A stretch of 60,000 nt of DNA, from NCBI GenBank assembly GCA_009760855.2, contig WPIO01000065.1:571001-631000 (forward strand). The letters are read 5' to 3'. The notes under the pieces were generated by a model. That model was not told the origin of the DNA and did not search any database. It saw nothing but the letters and a program-made list of their open reading frames with translations. The DNA is from Cristatella mucedo. Lineage: Eukaryota > Bryozoa > Phylactolaemata > Cristatellidae. Each line of letters starts with the position of its first letter. Position 1 is the first letter of the stretch. This document shows positions 44,801-56,262 of the stretch, in pieces. A program made the position numbers and the translations under genes.

Positions 44801-45270
44801 CATCGTTCGCGAGGGCACCTACAGTAGGTCAGCGCTGGCAGAACGATCTCGCGGACGGCCTTGGTTCTTCTGGTAGAGGCGTTGCAGATGGGAGGCGTAC
44901 CTCGCGTCCCAGGACCGCGGACCGCCGGATACAGGGCAGTCCGATTAAGATGGGGAGGCTTGGGACGAGTAAGGCGGTGCCTCCGCTCGTGATCCTTGAC
45001 CAGGCATCGGGCAAACGACAACCAGTCCTCGCTTAAGAGGAGGACGGTGGCCACGAAGCCGTGCCAGTCGTTCGCCCGCACGCTGTACTGAATGCGGGCA
45101 TACTTGCGGGCAGCCATAGCTCGACGAACTCGCGAGGCGTACATGGGGTCACCGGGAGCCGGTGACAGCTGTCCCATAGGCTGAGGTACAGGTTCTGGTC
45201 AGGCCGGGAGCGTCGGCGGAGGAGCTGCAGAGCTGCCAGGATGCGAAGCCCCAGGATCAAGTAGTTCAGA
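41875..45270 (-). mobile_element. R2/NeSL-class (RLE-type) non-LTR retrotransposon, decayed
   Basis: Pieces in minus-strand order: SEEDVEARLHRARNKSPGAD (44235-44175; RT N-terminal block), QKGCVPGVRVPR (43915-43880), RLYAGSLLELRVHDKP and GVRQGDSLPP (43700-43590; RT motif B), AVVDDLALFS (43510-43475; motif C), LSFRARRIVHQTRLNVLQVA (42545-42480) and a restriction-like endonuclease tail with ALKPDLGIDI (42260-42230). These belong to single-ORF LINEs with a C-terminal RLE. Motifs B and C are in different frames and many stops interrupt, so it is inactive. The zinc-binding Cys-His block before the RLE has lost at least one Cys. 44400-45270 may be the N-terminal part, with an unrelated insert near 44390-44760; this is uncertain. 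Start and end are approximate. Confidence 0.8.
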
Positions 45271-45424
45271 GAGGTACGCCAAAGTAAGAGAATGGAGGGA
45301 GTTAAACGCTACCTTGAAGTCTTTTCACTGCTTGATGATAAGCCAGGTCAGATTGGAGAGAAATGATATATGTTGTTGCATGCGAACAGACAGACATGTA
45401 AATTAACTTTCAGGAGCTGTGGTG

Positions 45425-45550
45425 CTGTCTCTTCATGACCCAGATCGTGAGTTTGAGTCTTGCAGCGGGCGGTCCTTTACTGTTCATTACAAGGGGTGGA
45501 GATAGCACGAAGACTCTCTCGCCGCTCTATAAATGAGACTGTTAAATCAG
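45425..45550 (+). mobile_element. tRNA-derived SINE, partial head
   Basis: Box B GAGTTTGAGTCTTG near 45450-45463, body to GTTAAATCAG at 45550. The LTR-1 copy B starts 12 bp downstream. Confidence 0.82.
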
Positions 45551-45561
45551 ATTACAAATTG

Positions 45562-46845
45562 TGTAACGTCGAAGGCTCGGCAGAGTAGGCTTGACCTGCC
45601 GCTTACCTAGCGGCGTAACCTAGCGCCTAATGCCGTTCGGTGCGCGCCTACGCGCAATAAGCTGGCCGCCACGGAACGAGCGTTTCTGGCGCTGACCTGC
45701 TTACCGTTACTAAAGGGGGTAGTGAGTCCTCGGCATGAATTAGAAAGCGGACACACAAATTGGGGATTTTACTGAGCTTCATTTGAAAGCCACAAAGTCG
45801 TTGCGCGTCTAGCTCAGTTTTATCTCTACACTACTCACACGCTCTCAACAGCACACGCCGTCTTTCGGAGGGAATACGCCTCCACACTTAGGCTACTTAC
45901 GTCTAGAGTGGGAACGACGCAAATAGATGGAGCCCGAACCGGAGTCTAAACCCTGACCGGAGAACTAGGACTCCGTTTCCAGCTTGCGGCAGGAATACCC
46001 CACACACGCCACCTCAAGCACTCTTGCGTAGGGAATACGTCTCCACACTTAGGCTACTTACGTCTATAATGGGGAACGACCCAAATAGACGGAGCCCGAA
46101 CCGGAGCCCCAAACCTAACCAGTGAACTAGGACTCCGTTTCCACCTTGCGGCAGGAATACTCTTGGCACATCAACCACGTCTAGCTCGCACCGGCAACTC
46201 CTTATGCCGAGACCACGTGCTAGCGCGCACACACAAAACACGAAAGAAACACAAAATGCTAGCTCTGGCGCGATGCGACCGTATTCAGTGGAGTCCACTG
46301 AATCCTCCTAGTGCTGTCTCGTCCTGTTCCGTTCATCGCCGGCGGACAGCCAGCCCTCCTCCCTCGCTTTCAGAGAAACGAGTCCGACCGCGTCGAAGCT
46401 CGGAGCCGAACAAAAGACCAAGAGCGAGCATCGCTCGACTCTTAAATACTTAACTGAGACAATGGTGCAAGAGCTTAGTGGTATTGGGCCGAACACCGCA
46501 GCCCATTACGGTAAGGAATTAATACCGGCACTAGGCCACTGGAATGGCACCTCTGTACAGCTTCAATGGCGATTGGGTTCCAGACGATTCTTTTTGGACA
46601 GAGTGATGGCGGAGGTTGACAGGCCAGCCAACATCGATCAGCAGCTCCCGCGGGTATCAGACCAATTATAAAGGCCGAATCGCCACCGCTGGTCTCAGAT
46701 CTTCCTGGCTTGCTCTTAAGCTTTTGCTCTCTAACCGCACTGGCGCTCCTCTCTGGCTCACTGCTCCAGGACAAAGGAGTTCTTTCCCGCCGCCGAACAG
46801 CTGTTGTTCGCGCTAAAATTAAGCCAAGGCCGGCAAGGCGCTACA
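45562..46845 (-). mobile_element. Solo LTR, family LTR-1, copy B (inverted)
   Basis: 1284 bp. Read on the minus strand it starts TGTAGCGCCTTGCCGGCCTT and ends GACGTTACA. Flanked by ATTG on both sides (45558-45561, 46846-46849). It contains the same TATTTAAGAG box (minus, near 46445) and about two 163-bp tandem units (45860-46140). Length differs from copy A mainly by tandem-unit number. Confidence 0.87.
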
Positions 46846-46849
46846 ATTG

Positions 46850-48599
46850 TATAGGTTGTTAGCTGTATAGAGGGAACCAGTCAGGTGAAACTACCGCAAA
46901 TTTACAACTCAGTGGTCTTGGAATCTTTTATTTGACCTTTATTCGGTAACTTAAAAAGAAAATTCCTGCGTAATTTTTATTTGGTACTTCTGTGGCGGCT
47001 CTCGCCTTTCGCAATGAAGAAAATATATGCACGAGAAACTATTTGGTTAAAAGAACTATTTAATCTTCAATAGTTGCAGAAAGTCGAGTGAATGCGCGGA
47101 TATAAATCCCAACCCAAAATGGCTGATTGCTTCTAGATACTTACCGAGGTAAGGTGTCGGCAGAATATTGAGCAGCTAGAAAGAGAAAGCTGCAACTGTT
47201 GCCTGTATGAGCTGCTACTGCTGGTCGTAAAGGCTGTGAATCGTCTGGCGGCCACAACTATGCCTTGACAGCTCTCTTGTATTGTCGAAATGCACACTAT
47301 ATGTGTCAAAGGACCTCGAGCTCCTTCCGGGTGCATTATTGGCAAACGAATCTCAGTAGAACTGAACATTGGACATGTGTTTGAGTTTGAGGTTTTGTGA
47401 TTTCCTTCATTGTGTCATTCCGCTGAAAGTGGGCAGACATTGCAGTAAGCTCCATTGTGGTTGAATTTTAGAGCAAAGTATTTCCGCTTTTGTAAAACAC
47501 TAGTTCACGACGTCCTTCATACATTAGCGATTGTATTGAGCTGCTGCAAACAGTTTGTTGCGTCACGAGGTCCTCCAAAGCCAGGAAGAGGCGCCGACTG
47601 CTAGAAAATCAAGCGCTCGAGTAACCTTAGGGGCCGTAGCCGCGGATTGAGTTGCAGCAGACCAGCCCCCCGAATCACAAAGAATCGCCGCCTTCAGCAG
47701 ACCACCTTGAGCTATGGAGTGCAATGCGTTCTCGCGTATTGCAGGACATACAAGCCGTGCTGAACGGAGGCATCGTGCACCCCCTTGATTGACGTCCAAC
47801 GAATCTACGACGCACTGCAGCAGGCGCCGAGATGCTCCAACGCCAAGAGCTCCAAGAAGCGGCGGACACTGCAGCGTCGCTATCTAGCTAGCTTCGCGAG
47901 CGACTAATTCCGAGGCGCTACGCTATCACGTGCTTCTTCGCAGCTGCAAGACTACCAAAGCCATTTCGCTGCGAAATTACAGCCTGCCTCCGATGTGGCT
48001 CGGAGTTTGCTGCAGTTTGCTGGTGCTTAGCAGACCGATCGTGAGAGGTTTTTGAATTTTCCAAACGCGTCAGTTATTGTCAACGGGTACTCGGGAAAAT
48101 TATCGCGGTGGCAGCCAAAAACTTGTGTCAGGGCCAGCATCGCAAACACAGTGCATTGAAGCTTCGGCCGCATTTCCCAAGGATGCGGCTAAGCCGACGT
48201 TTGGTAGCGTTACGGCGAAGGCTATACGGCAGTCCTACGAAGGCTGTATTGAATATTGGTATCGGAGAGCCTAAGCGAACGCAAATCTGTACCCACCCCA
48301 AGTGCTGCTTGAAAAATCTGGTGTATGTGTAGGTTTTTACTGGTGCATACGGTATGCATGCTTGATCTTAATAAAAATTAAGTGGCACGATGATGTGCTC
48401 GCGCGCATGGATTGGCGCTAGAGCTTTTTTGAAAAAGGGAATGCTGCAGCTGTGAAGCGCCGATTTAAATGCGAAAACCCTATTACTAAGATGGCTCTCA
48501 TGATACTTTGCAGTGGCGGGCTGGTAGCGTTCTTTCGAGTGGCTCCTGTATTGATCAGCACAATACAATAGCGCAGACGAAATTACTACTGTGGCTTCA
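46850..48599. other. No recognised feature
   Basis: Ordinary sequence; small open frames at 47563-47869 (minus) and 48077-48332 (plus) match nothing known. Confidence 0.4.
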
Positions 48600-49440
48600 A
48601 ACGCTAGCCATCAGCAGGGCAGTCGCCCGTGACCTAGGTGCACAGCTAAGCTTCGAACAGAAGGCTCTATGTCACGGTGATCTAAATTTGGTGTGGTTAG
48701 CTTTGTTAAGAAGATTGCTTCCACAAATAGCCATCACGTCCGATCCCCTATCGAAGATTAGGACTTGTCTTCCGAGGTGGCGTACAAGCAATTCAACTAG
48801 CTGCTTGGTTCTGTCTTAGCTAGATTATTGTACTTCTCTTTTGGGTGGGCTACCGAAAAAGCCACTAGGTGGCTGCAGCTGACTATGAATATGGCTGCAA
48901 GGCTAGTCTTTAAATCCCAGAGGTTTGACCACGTGTCTCCTTTGCTGAAAGAGCTTTGATGGCTGCCGGCCGATTAAAGGATACAGAGCAAAGCTCTTAC
49001 GCTGACCCACAAGGCCTGCCACGGCTTGCCTCCTTCATACCTAGCTGACCTGCTGCATAAGGTTCAGCCTCCTCATGACCTCAGGTCCTCGACGGTGAAA
49101 TTCGCTGTCTCATTACTTCGCTTGCTAGCGATAGAAGCTTTTGCTCCGCTGGTCCTAGACTGTTGAACTCACTTCCAGAAATTCTTACGCAATGACACAT
49201 ACTTTCCTGCTGCCGACTGTGGCACGTTCTTTCCAGCCGTGCTAAGAGGTACTTCCATGCTCTCCATGCTTCCATACTCACTACCTCAACTTCCCTCTTG
49301 ACTCAGCTATGCTTCTTACTTTTTCCCTTTTTTGCGTGAGAGGAAGTCTGTAGGTGACCGAATGTGTACCGAAAGCCCCTCAGGCCTCGAGTTCGCTATG
49401 CAAAAGTCTCGTGCATAACGCCCACATAGTGAGGATTAGT
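48600..49440 (+). mobile_element. LINE family B, decayed 3' half
   Basis: Plus-strand RT C-terminus (SKIRTCLPRW near 48753-48783, SLLGGLPKK near 48832-48860) and the family-B 3' UTR (CTCACTACCTCAACTTCCCT, GTGTACCGAAAGCCCCTCAG). It forms an inverted repeat with 49530-50590. Confidence 0.9.
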
Positions 49441-49529
49441 GCAAGCTAGGTCCTGCGTGGCGCCAATCATTAGCAGGGGATGGAAATTGATGGCCACCAC
49501 GTTGCAATACTGAGCCAGATCAAAACAAG

Positions 49530-50590
49530 CTAGCACAATAAAGACTGCCCTTTTCTAGATGTAATGTATCTCCGTCAGTAACTCCACAAAGTCATAAAGA
49601 CCATGTGGGCGTTACGCAAGAGAGTTTTGTATAGCACACTCACAGCCTAAGCGGCTTTTGGTACGCATTCGGTAGCACACAGACTTCGTCTCACGCAACA
49701 AAGAGAAAGTGGGAAGCATAGCAGAGTTAGGAGAGCAGTTGAGGTGAGTAGCATAGAAGTAGCAGTTCAGGACCGCTGAAAAAGATGTGCCATAGTCGGC
49801 AGTTGGAGAGTAGATGTCGTTGCGTAAGAATTGTGGAAGCGAGTTCCACAGTCTAGGACCTGCAGAGCTAAAGCTTCTGTCGCCAACTGTCTTTAAGCGG
49901 AGGAATGGGACAGTTAATTTATTGTCCACACAGGACCCGAGGGCGCGAACAGGCTGAAACTGATGTAGCAGTTCAGCTAGGTATGAAGGAGCCAAGCCGT
50001 GGCGGGCCTTGTGGGTCAGCGTAAGAACTTTGCTCCGTATCCTTTGCTCAACCGGCAACCATCCTAGCTCTTCCAGCAAAGGTGACACGTGCTCAAACCG
50101 CTGGGACTTGAAGACCAGAATTGCAGCCATATTCATAGCCCGCTGTAGTGGCATAATAGCTTTCTTTGGTAGCCCAGCCAAAAGGGAATTACAATCATCA
50201 AGCCGAGACAGAACTAAAGAGCTAGTTAAATTTTTTACAAGCCACTGTGGGAGACAGCTTCTAATCTTGGATAGGGATCGGATGTGATGGCTAGCTGTAG
50301 AGGCAGTCTTCTGAATGAAGCTTTTGAAATTGAGGCAGCTGTCGAACACGACACCTAGATTACGAGCACGTGGTGAAGGTCGCGAAATAGCATCACCTAT
50401 TAGAACAGCAAAGCCTTTTAATCCAGCCACAGGCTTAGGGTGTCCTATGAGAAGCAGTTCGGTTTTATCGTCATTTAATTTCAGGAAGTTTTCCGACATC
50501 CAGGATCGAATATCGGCAAGGCAAGCATTCACTTTCTCAGTTGCTGCAGCAGATTCCGATGGTCTAAATGACAAATCCAGGAATGCAGAC
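49530..50590 (-). mobile_element. LINE family B, 3' part of a split element
   Basis: The minus strand encodes DIRSWMSENFLKLNDDKTEL (50520-50455), NLGVVFDSCLNF (50365-50330), SKIRSCLPQW, LDDCNSLLAGLPKKA and GDRSFSSAGPRLWNSLPQFL, an almost intact RT C-terminal domain of about 320 codons. It begins just after the position of the catalytic YADD box. Its 5' continuation is at 51990-53740, separated by the opposite-strand L2. Confidence 0.93.
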
Positions 50591-51989
50591 ATGGGTAGAG
50601 TGTCTCTTCTTGTTTTGCTCGATCTTTCGGCAGCTTTTGATACCATCGATCACAAAGTACTTCTAGAGCGCCTCTCATCTCGCCTGGGCATCACTGGCAC
50701 TGCTCTGCAGTGGTTCAGGTCCTATCTCAGTGGGAGACTTCAGAGTGTTGACGTGAATGGACAAAGATCATCTGAAGTACCTCAAAAATATGGAGTACCT
50801 CAGGGCTCTGTGCTAGGTCCGGTCCTTTTCACCGTTTATACTCTCCCTCTCGCTGATGTGATTGCCAAGCACAATCTAGGCTTTCACTTCTATGCGGATG
50901 ACACTCAGTTGTACCTTTGCTTTGATCCCTCCCAGCCTTCGAGCACCTCAAATTCTCTCAACTCACTTGCTGCATGCATTGATGACATCCGATCATGGAT
51001 GGCAGCAAATTTTCTAAAACTAAACGATGATAAAACTAACTTACTAGTTATGGGCAAACCTAGTGTTATTCAGAAATTGGAAAGGCTGACTTTCAAAATT
51101 GGCTCTGCCAGCATATCTCCAGTTGCATCAGCTCGAAATCTAGGTGTCATATTCCAAAGCGACCTCTCGTTAGACGACCACATCAGCTCCACAGTCAAAT
51201 CAGCCTATTTTCAGCTTCATAACATTGCTAAAATTAGGGCTTGTTTAGATAAGGATGCCACGTCCAAGTTGGTCCATGCATTCGTGACATCTCGTCTCGA
51301 CTTCTGCAACTCACTGCTTACTGGCCTACCAGCATGTGCGATCAGGCGATTGCAGCTGGTGCAAAACTCTGCAGCTAGGCTTGTCTGTCGTGAGCGTCGC
51401 AGTTGCCACATTACTCAACTTCTCGCCGACCTGCACTGGTTACCAGTCAAGCAACGGATTGACTTCAAGGTTTTGTCGCTCACTTTTAGGTCTCTTCATT
51501 CTATGGCTCCAGCCTATCTTTCAGATATACTACCCCATCAGGCAAAGCATCATACCACTCGCTTTTCGGAATCCAACAGTCTAGAAATACCTCGTACAAA
51601 CCTTAAATCCTTTGGAGACCGTGCATTTAGCTCGTATGCTCCCACAGCCTGGAACTCCCTCCCGACCTGCATCAGAACATCCCCTGACCTGACCACATTT
51701 AAAAGAAACTTAAAAACATACCTATTTAGGACAGCATTTAGTGGGTCCTTGTGATTCGTCCTCGATGTGCTTTTGCGTGCTGACACTGTTCATGCTGCCA
51801 CTAACCACATCTGCATGCTGACCCAGTGCATGTAACCCCTAACCATGTTATTCATTTTGTTTGTTTTTCAAGCATGATTTTACTTACTATTCTATTGCGT
51901 ATCACTTTGCAGCAAATGTAAAGCGCCTAGAAAGAGATTAAGTTCTCTGAGGGCGCTTTATCAAGTGCAATATTAATATTATTATTATA
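50591..51989 (+). mobile_element. L2-type LINE, 5'-truncated, RT frame open to its end
   Basis: From 50591 to 51754 one uninterrupted plus frame encodes the second half of an L2-clade ORF2: motif A LLDLSAAFDTIDHK (50620-50660), motif B YGVPQGSVLGPVLF (50789-50830), motif C FYADDTQLY (50887-50913), motif D FLKLNDDKTN (51012-51041), ARLVCRERR and the conserved end WNSLPTC...FRTAFSGSL. The 3' UTR ends TAAAGCGCCTAGAAAGAGAT...(ATT)n at 51917-51988. The 5' end, including the endonuclease, is missing, so it cannot be autonomous, but the lack of stops points to a young insertion. The open frame also extends upstream to 50315 through antisense LINE sequence, which is chance. Confidence 0.95.
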
Positions 51990-53740
51990 TATCCTATTCC
52001 ATGGGACTTAATCACTTTTCCCAGAGGTTGCGTATAAATGGAGAACAGCAAGGGACCAAATACAGACCCTTGAGGGACTCCACAAGTGACCCTTCTCATG
52101 TCTGAGACCTGACCCCCACACGACACGGATTGAACACGATCAGACAAGTATGATTTAAACCACGCCAGTGCTTCGTCTGCCAGACCGATCTTTGTTCTCA
52201 GTCGTTCAAGCAGAACTTCGTGATCAATGGTGTCGGAGGCAGCAGACAGATCTAGCAGAGCTAGGGCAGTGACATTCCCGTCGTCGTTGCCACGTAGAAT
52301 GTCATTGTTAACACGGAGGAGAGCAGTTTCGGTAGAGTGCTGCCTCTTGAAACCTGATTGAAATGTTTCTGACATTCCATTATTTTCATTATGTTCAACT
52401 AGCTGCTTAGCAACAATTTTTTTTAAGAATCTTTGATAAGAACGGAAGAAGGGAAACTGGACGATAGTTTGCTAGGACCTCTGTGTCTAATCCAGGCTTT
52501 TTAAGAATAGGTCTAACGATTGCCGATTTGAAAGACATGGGGACGATCCATTTTCCCAAAGAAGCATTAAAAATCTTGGTTATGGCAGGGCTAAGTTGGT
52601 CTGCAAGTGAAGACCACAGAGATGAAGGTATAGGGTCTTCACGAGACGAGCTCTTTTTGCTAGACCTTATTAAGGCAGCCACATCACAGGCAGAAACATC
52701 AGAGAATCTTTTAAGAAAGGTCACAGGTTGAGGAACGGCGATTGCTTTGGTCGGAGGGGGCTTAATGGAGGCACGAATGTGCTCAATTTTTTCAGTAAAG
52801 AAGGCTAAAAACTTTTAGGCTGAGCCCTTAATATCTGGAGAGTCAGACCTGACAGCATTGGCCAGTAAATGGTTTACTGTCTTATAAATCCGTTTAGTGT
52901 CCGACTGGCAGGAATTCAGTTTTCTAATGAAAAAAGAAGCCCTGGCTTTTTAAAGCTTTCGTGTGTAAACACGAAGGAAGTCTTTAAAATTGACTATGTC
53001 TGCCTCAGACCCCGATTTCTTGAAACGACGTTCCAGCCTGCGCTTAACACGGCGCATCTTAAGGAGTTTTTTTCTAAATTGAAAGGAATCTCGACGACTT
53101 TGAACACGGATAGAGCGAACGGGAGCATGCTTGTCAAGAGCACTCCTGAGTGTCATGTTCATCGCATCAGTGAGGGTATCGAGGCTGCCGGTCGAGTCTG
53201 AATGCAGATCAAGAAGGCCTGCATCACAAACAGATTTAAAAAACTTGTCCATGTATATGCTTTGTAAGTTACGTCGTTTGGCAAATTCGACATTGCCCTG
53301 CACGTACGAGGGAGCAGGAACAGTAAACGAGACCGAACAATGATCTGAGAGGGTCAGTGGGCACACCACAAAGTCAGTGGGGAGGACATCCTTAGTGATC
53401 ACGAGATCTAGAATGTGGCCACCGACGTGGGTGCTATGATTAACGTGTTGGGCCAAACCGAAATTCTCCAGACAGTCAAGAAATGAGCGGACCTGGCTGT
53501 TGCTAGTGTTGTCAACGTGAATATTGAAGTCTCCTACAATCAGTAGCGGCCTGTCACACACAAATATTTTAGCGAGGAACTCTGAAAACTCCTCTATAAA
53601 CAAGTTAGATCTTGTGACCGAGCAGAATGTCAGCCGATCGCTAGCATGTCTCGCAGCGTATGACTGTTTTTTTAATGACCCGATGCGATTGTCAAGCAGC
53701 GACGTTAATCAGATCGGCGGACCGATAATCTTGGGCTTAT
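51990..53740 (-). mobile_element. LINE family B, 5' part of the split element
   Basis: Minus-strand order: endonuclease C-terminal half with VGDFNIHVD (53540-53515) and LTLSDHCS (53360-53335), a basic linker, RT N-terminus (SSKKSSSREDPIPSSLWSSL and KPGLDTEVLANYRPVSLLPF, 52660-52440), then TETALLRVNNDILRGND, motif A LALLDLSAASDTIDHEVLLE and motif B CGVPQGSVFGPLLF. It stops at HGIGY, immediately before motif C, where the plus-strand L2 tail begins. Note Ala-Ser in place of Ala-Phe in motif A, and stops near 52815 and 52950. It lacks the 5' end of the endonuclease. Confidence 0.92.
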
Positions 53741-54479
53741 AAAGATAAATTTGGTGCTAACGATAGAGATGCGTTGGAGTCCACCCAAACGGTCACAAGC
53801 TCCGACGTTTTACAATCTGACCTGCTTGCTGCTTTGGAATTCGTGTACATGTTTGATAGACCCATGCTGGGGTAAGCAAAACTACCCTATGCATGTAATT
53901 TTCGGCTCCAAGCAACTTGGTCTCAGCTAGGAGGTCTTTAGCTAAAATAGGTTAACATTTGATGCAGTTTAACTGCGAATGTCAAGAAAATACGTACACA
54001 ATGTGTCCTACAATTGAATTATTTGTTAAGGGTATCTTTCGAAAGACAAATATTTTAGAACTGGGATAGGAAGTTCTGACAACTTCCGCATGAAAGAAAA
54101 ATGGTTATGCAAACCGTGTCTAACCCGGATGTAAACTGGAAGTATAAAATCTAAATCCCAACTTTTCAAACCTTGATAGATCGCGATATATGCTTGAAGC
54201 TTGTTGAGGAGCATTCTTGTGACTTTTCTGCAGCTTCATTTCAAGGGTAGATTGGTTCCCTGTAAATTCCATAACTCGGCTAAAACTTCAAGTATCGGAG
54301 TGAAATTTAAAATGTGAGTTCAGCTCTGATTATTTCAAGTGATGCAAGAAAAATTTCTGATTTCGGTTAGATCTGTTTTGCTCTATACGTCATCAAACGT
54401 CCTGGAACTTTTTCCGCAATCTTGGCCATATAGAGCAAAATTTATTTCTAACCGAAACACTCCGCTTCACAGCCGTGAT
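53741..54479. other. No recognised feature
   Basis: AT-rich spacer between LINE fragments. Confidence 0.4.
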
Positions 54480-55270
54480 GAAAATCGGCTCGTTTAGATG
54501 ACAAATATAGCTAGAGGACCGTCAGCATGGAAGTGATAGCCGATCCCATGCCGGCCCGAATAGATTGTCTGAGGAGCACCGTTATAATTGGAGAACACTG
54601 GGGACCGATAATTGACCGATAATTGTCGAAGAACTCCACGGGTGATTGATCTGCTGTACGAGACGTAACTACCAAATGACACGGATTAAACATGACCGAG
54701 CAAGAACAATTCGAACCGCACCGATAAAAATTTAAAATAGAGAATCGTGATTAACAGCGGCCAGTCAAACGCAGCTGACATATCGAGAGGGACCCGGGCA
54801 GTGACATCACCATCATTGATACTGCTAAGGAGGTAGGTAGTTCGTCAAATGAAAGAGAGAGGGCTCAGTGGGTTTGTGTCGCTTTAATCCCGACCAAAAT
54901 ACATCTGACAAATCATTCTTGCCAAGGTGTTCGACAAGCTGCTTAGTGACAACCTTTTCGAGTATCTTGAACAAGAAGGAGGAGGCACGGAAACCGGGCA
55001 ATAGTTTGCGAACTGAACCACTGAATCCAATCCAGGCTTTTCAAGTATTGATCGGTCTATGATGAACGATTTGAAGCACTCGTGAGTGATATATTTATAC
55101 AAGTAGCATTAAAAATCTGACTTATGGCTGGACTAATTTTGTTCGCCAGAGATGACCACGGAGAGGGTGCGTATCGACTCTTCAGGTGACGAGCTCTTTT
55201 TACTAGTCTAAATGAAGGCAACCACTTCGTATACATAACCCCCGGAGAGAAGGCCACAGGTAGTGACAAC
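54480..55270 (-). mobile_element. LINE family B, decayed RT N-terminal half
   Basis: Minus-strand remnants of the same segments as 52000-52700: KPGLDSVVQFANYCPVSVPP (55045-54985), motif A debris near 54790 and YHFHADGPLA (54535-54505), the eroded motif C. Confidence 0.8.
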
Positions 55271-55491
55271 ACTTACTTTAGCTAGAGGTGGTTACCTATA
55301 AATGCTTACTAATTAGAGTTGTTTTGCTATTAACTAGATTTATCAACTGTTGTAGCACACTAATTCAAGAATTACAAAGATTTATCATGTCCGTATGCTA
55401 GTTTTTAAGCGTGCGTTCTCCTAGGACTGATGTAATTTACGAAAGTCTGCCTGCAGTCTTGAAAAAGTACACGTGCACGTAGAATGATTGG

Positions 55492-55496
<5 letters not shown>

Positions 55497-55528
<32 letters not shown>
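55497..55528. repeat. (CT)n microsatellite
   Basis: About 16 CT units at the 5' breakpoint of the following L2 copy. Confidence 0.95.
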
Positions 55529-55530
<2 letters not shown>

Positions 55531-55865
55531 CGATGTGATTTCCAAGCACAATCTAGGCTTTCACTTCTATGCAGATGACACTCAGTTGTACCCTTGCCTT
55601 GATCCCTCCCACCCCTCGAGCACGTCGAATTCTGTCAACTCCCTTGATGCATGTATTGATGACATTCGCACACGGATTGCAGCACAATTTCTTAAATTGA
55701 ATGACGACAAAACTATCTAACTAGTTATGAGTAAACAAAGTGTGATTCACAAATTGGAAAACCTAACACTCTAAATCGGCTCTGCCAGATTATCTCCTGT
55801 TGAATCTGTACGTAATCTACGTGTCTAGTTCCAAAGTGACCTTTCATTAGACGACTACATCAGCA

Positions 55866-56015
55866 TCACAGCTGGTTTGAACCTGCGGTTAAGGTGCTCG
55901 CCCCAACCGAAGTCTGGCCGAGGTCGTGGGCTCAAGCCCCGTGGCATAAGTGAAGCGCTCGAATAGAGATTAAGATCTCTTAGGGTGCTAAACAAATGAA
56001 TTTATTCGAATTATT
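55866..56015 (+). mobile_element. SINE with tRNA-like head and L2-like tail
   Basis: The head carries GGTTAAGGTGCTCGCC (box A-like) and GGGCTCAAGCCCCG (box B-like). From about 55950 it becomes the L2 terminal block (GAATAGAGATTAAGATCTCT, then GTGCTAAACAAATGAATTTA and an ATTCGAATTATT end). It interrupts the L2 copy precisely between DHIS..T-region sequence and the following SAYFQLH-equivalent, so both edges are defined by the host element. Confidence 0.82.
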
Positions 56016-56170
56016 AAAGTCTGCCTCCTTTCAGGTACATACAATTTCCAAAATTTGGGCTTGCTTTGAACAGGGATACTACATCCGAATTGGTCCATGC
56101 ATTTGTGACACACTGCCTCGGCTTCTGCAACCCATTGCTTGCTGATCTACCAGCCAGTGCAATCAGGCGC

Positions 56171-56262
56171 TTACATTTAATAATAAAAATAACAATGCAC
56201 TTGATAAAGCACCCTCAGAGAACTCAAATCTCTTTCATGGTGCTTTACATTTGCTGTAAAAT
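56171..56262 (-). mobile_element. L2 terminal-block insertion, about 90 bp, nested and inverted
   Basis: The reverse complement of the L2 3' end with its AAT tail (TTTAATAATAAAAATAACAA) sits inside the plus-strand L2, splitting the codons for IRRL and VQNSAARL. Confidence 0.88.

Noticed and set aside
50315-50590. N-terminal 92 codons of the 479-codon frame
   Set aside because: This part is the antisense of the family-B LINE; it only happens to be open upstream of the L2.
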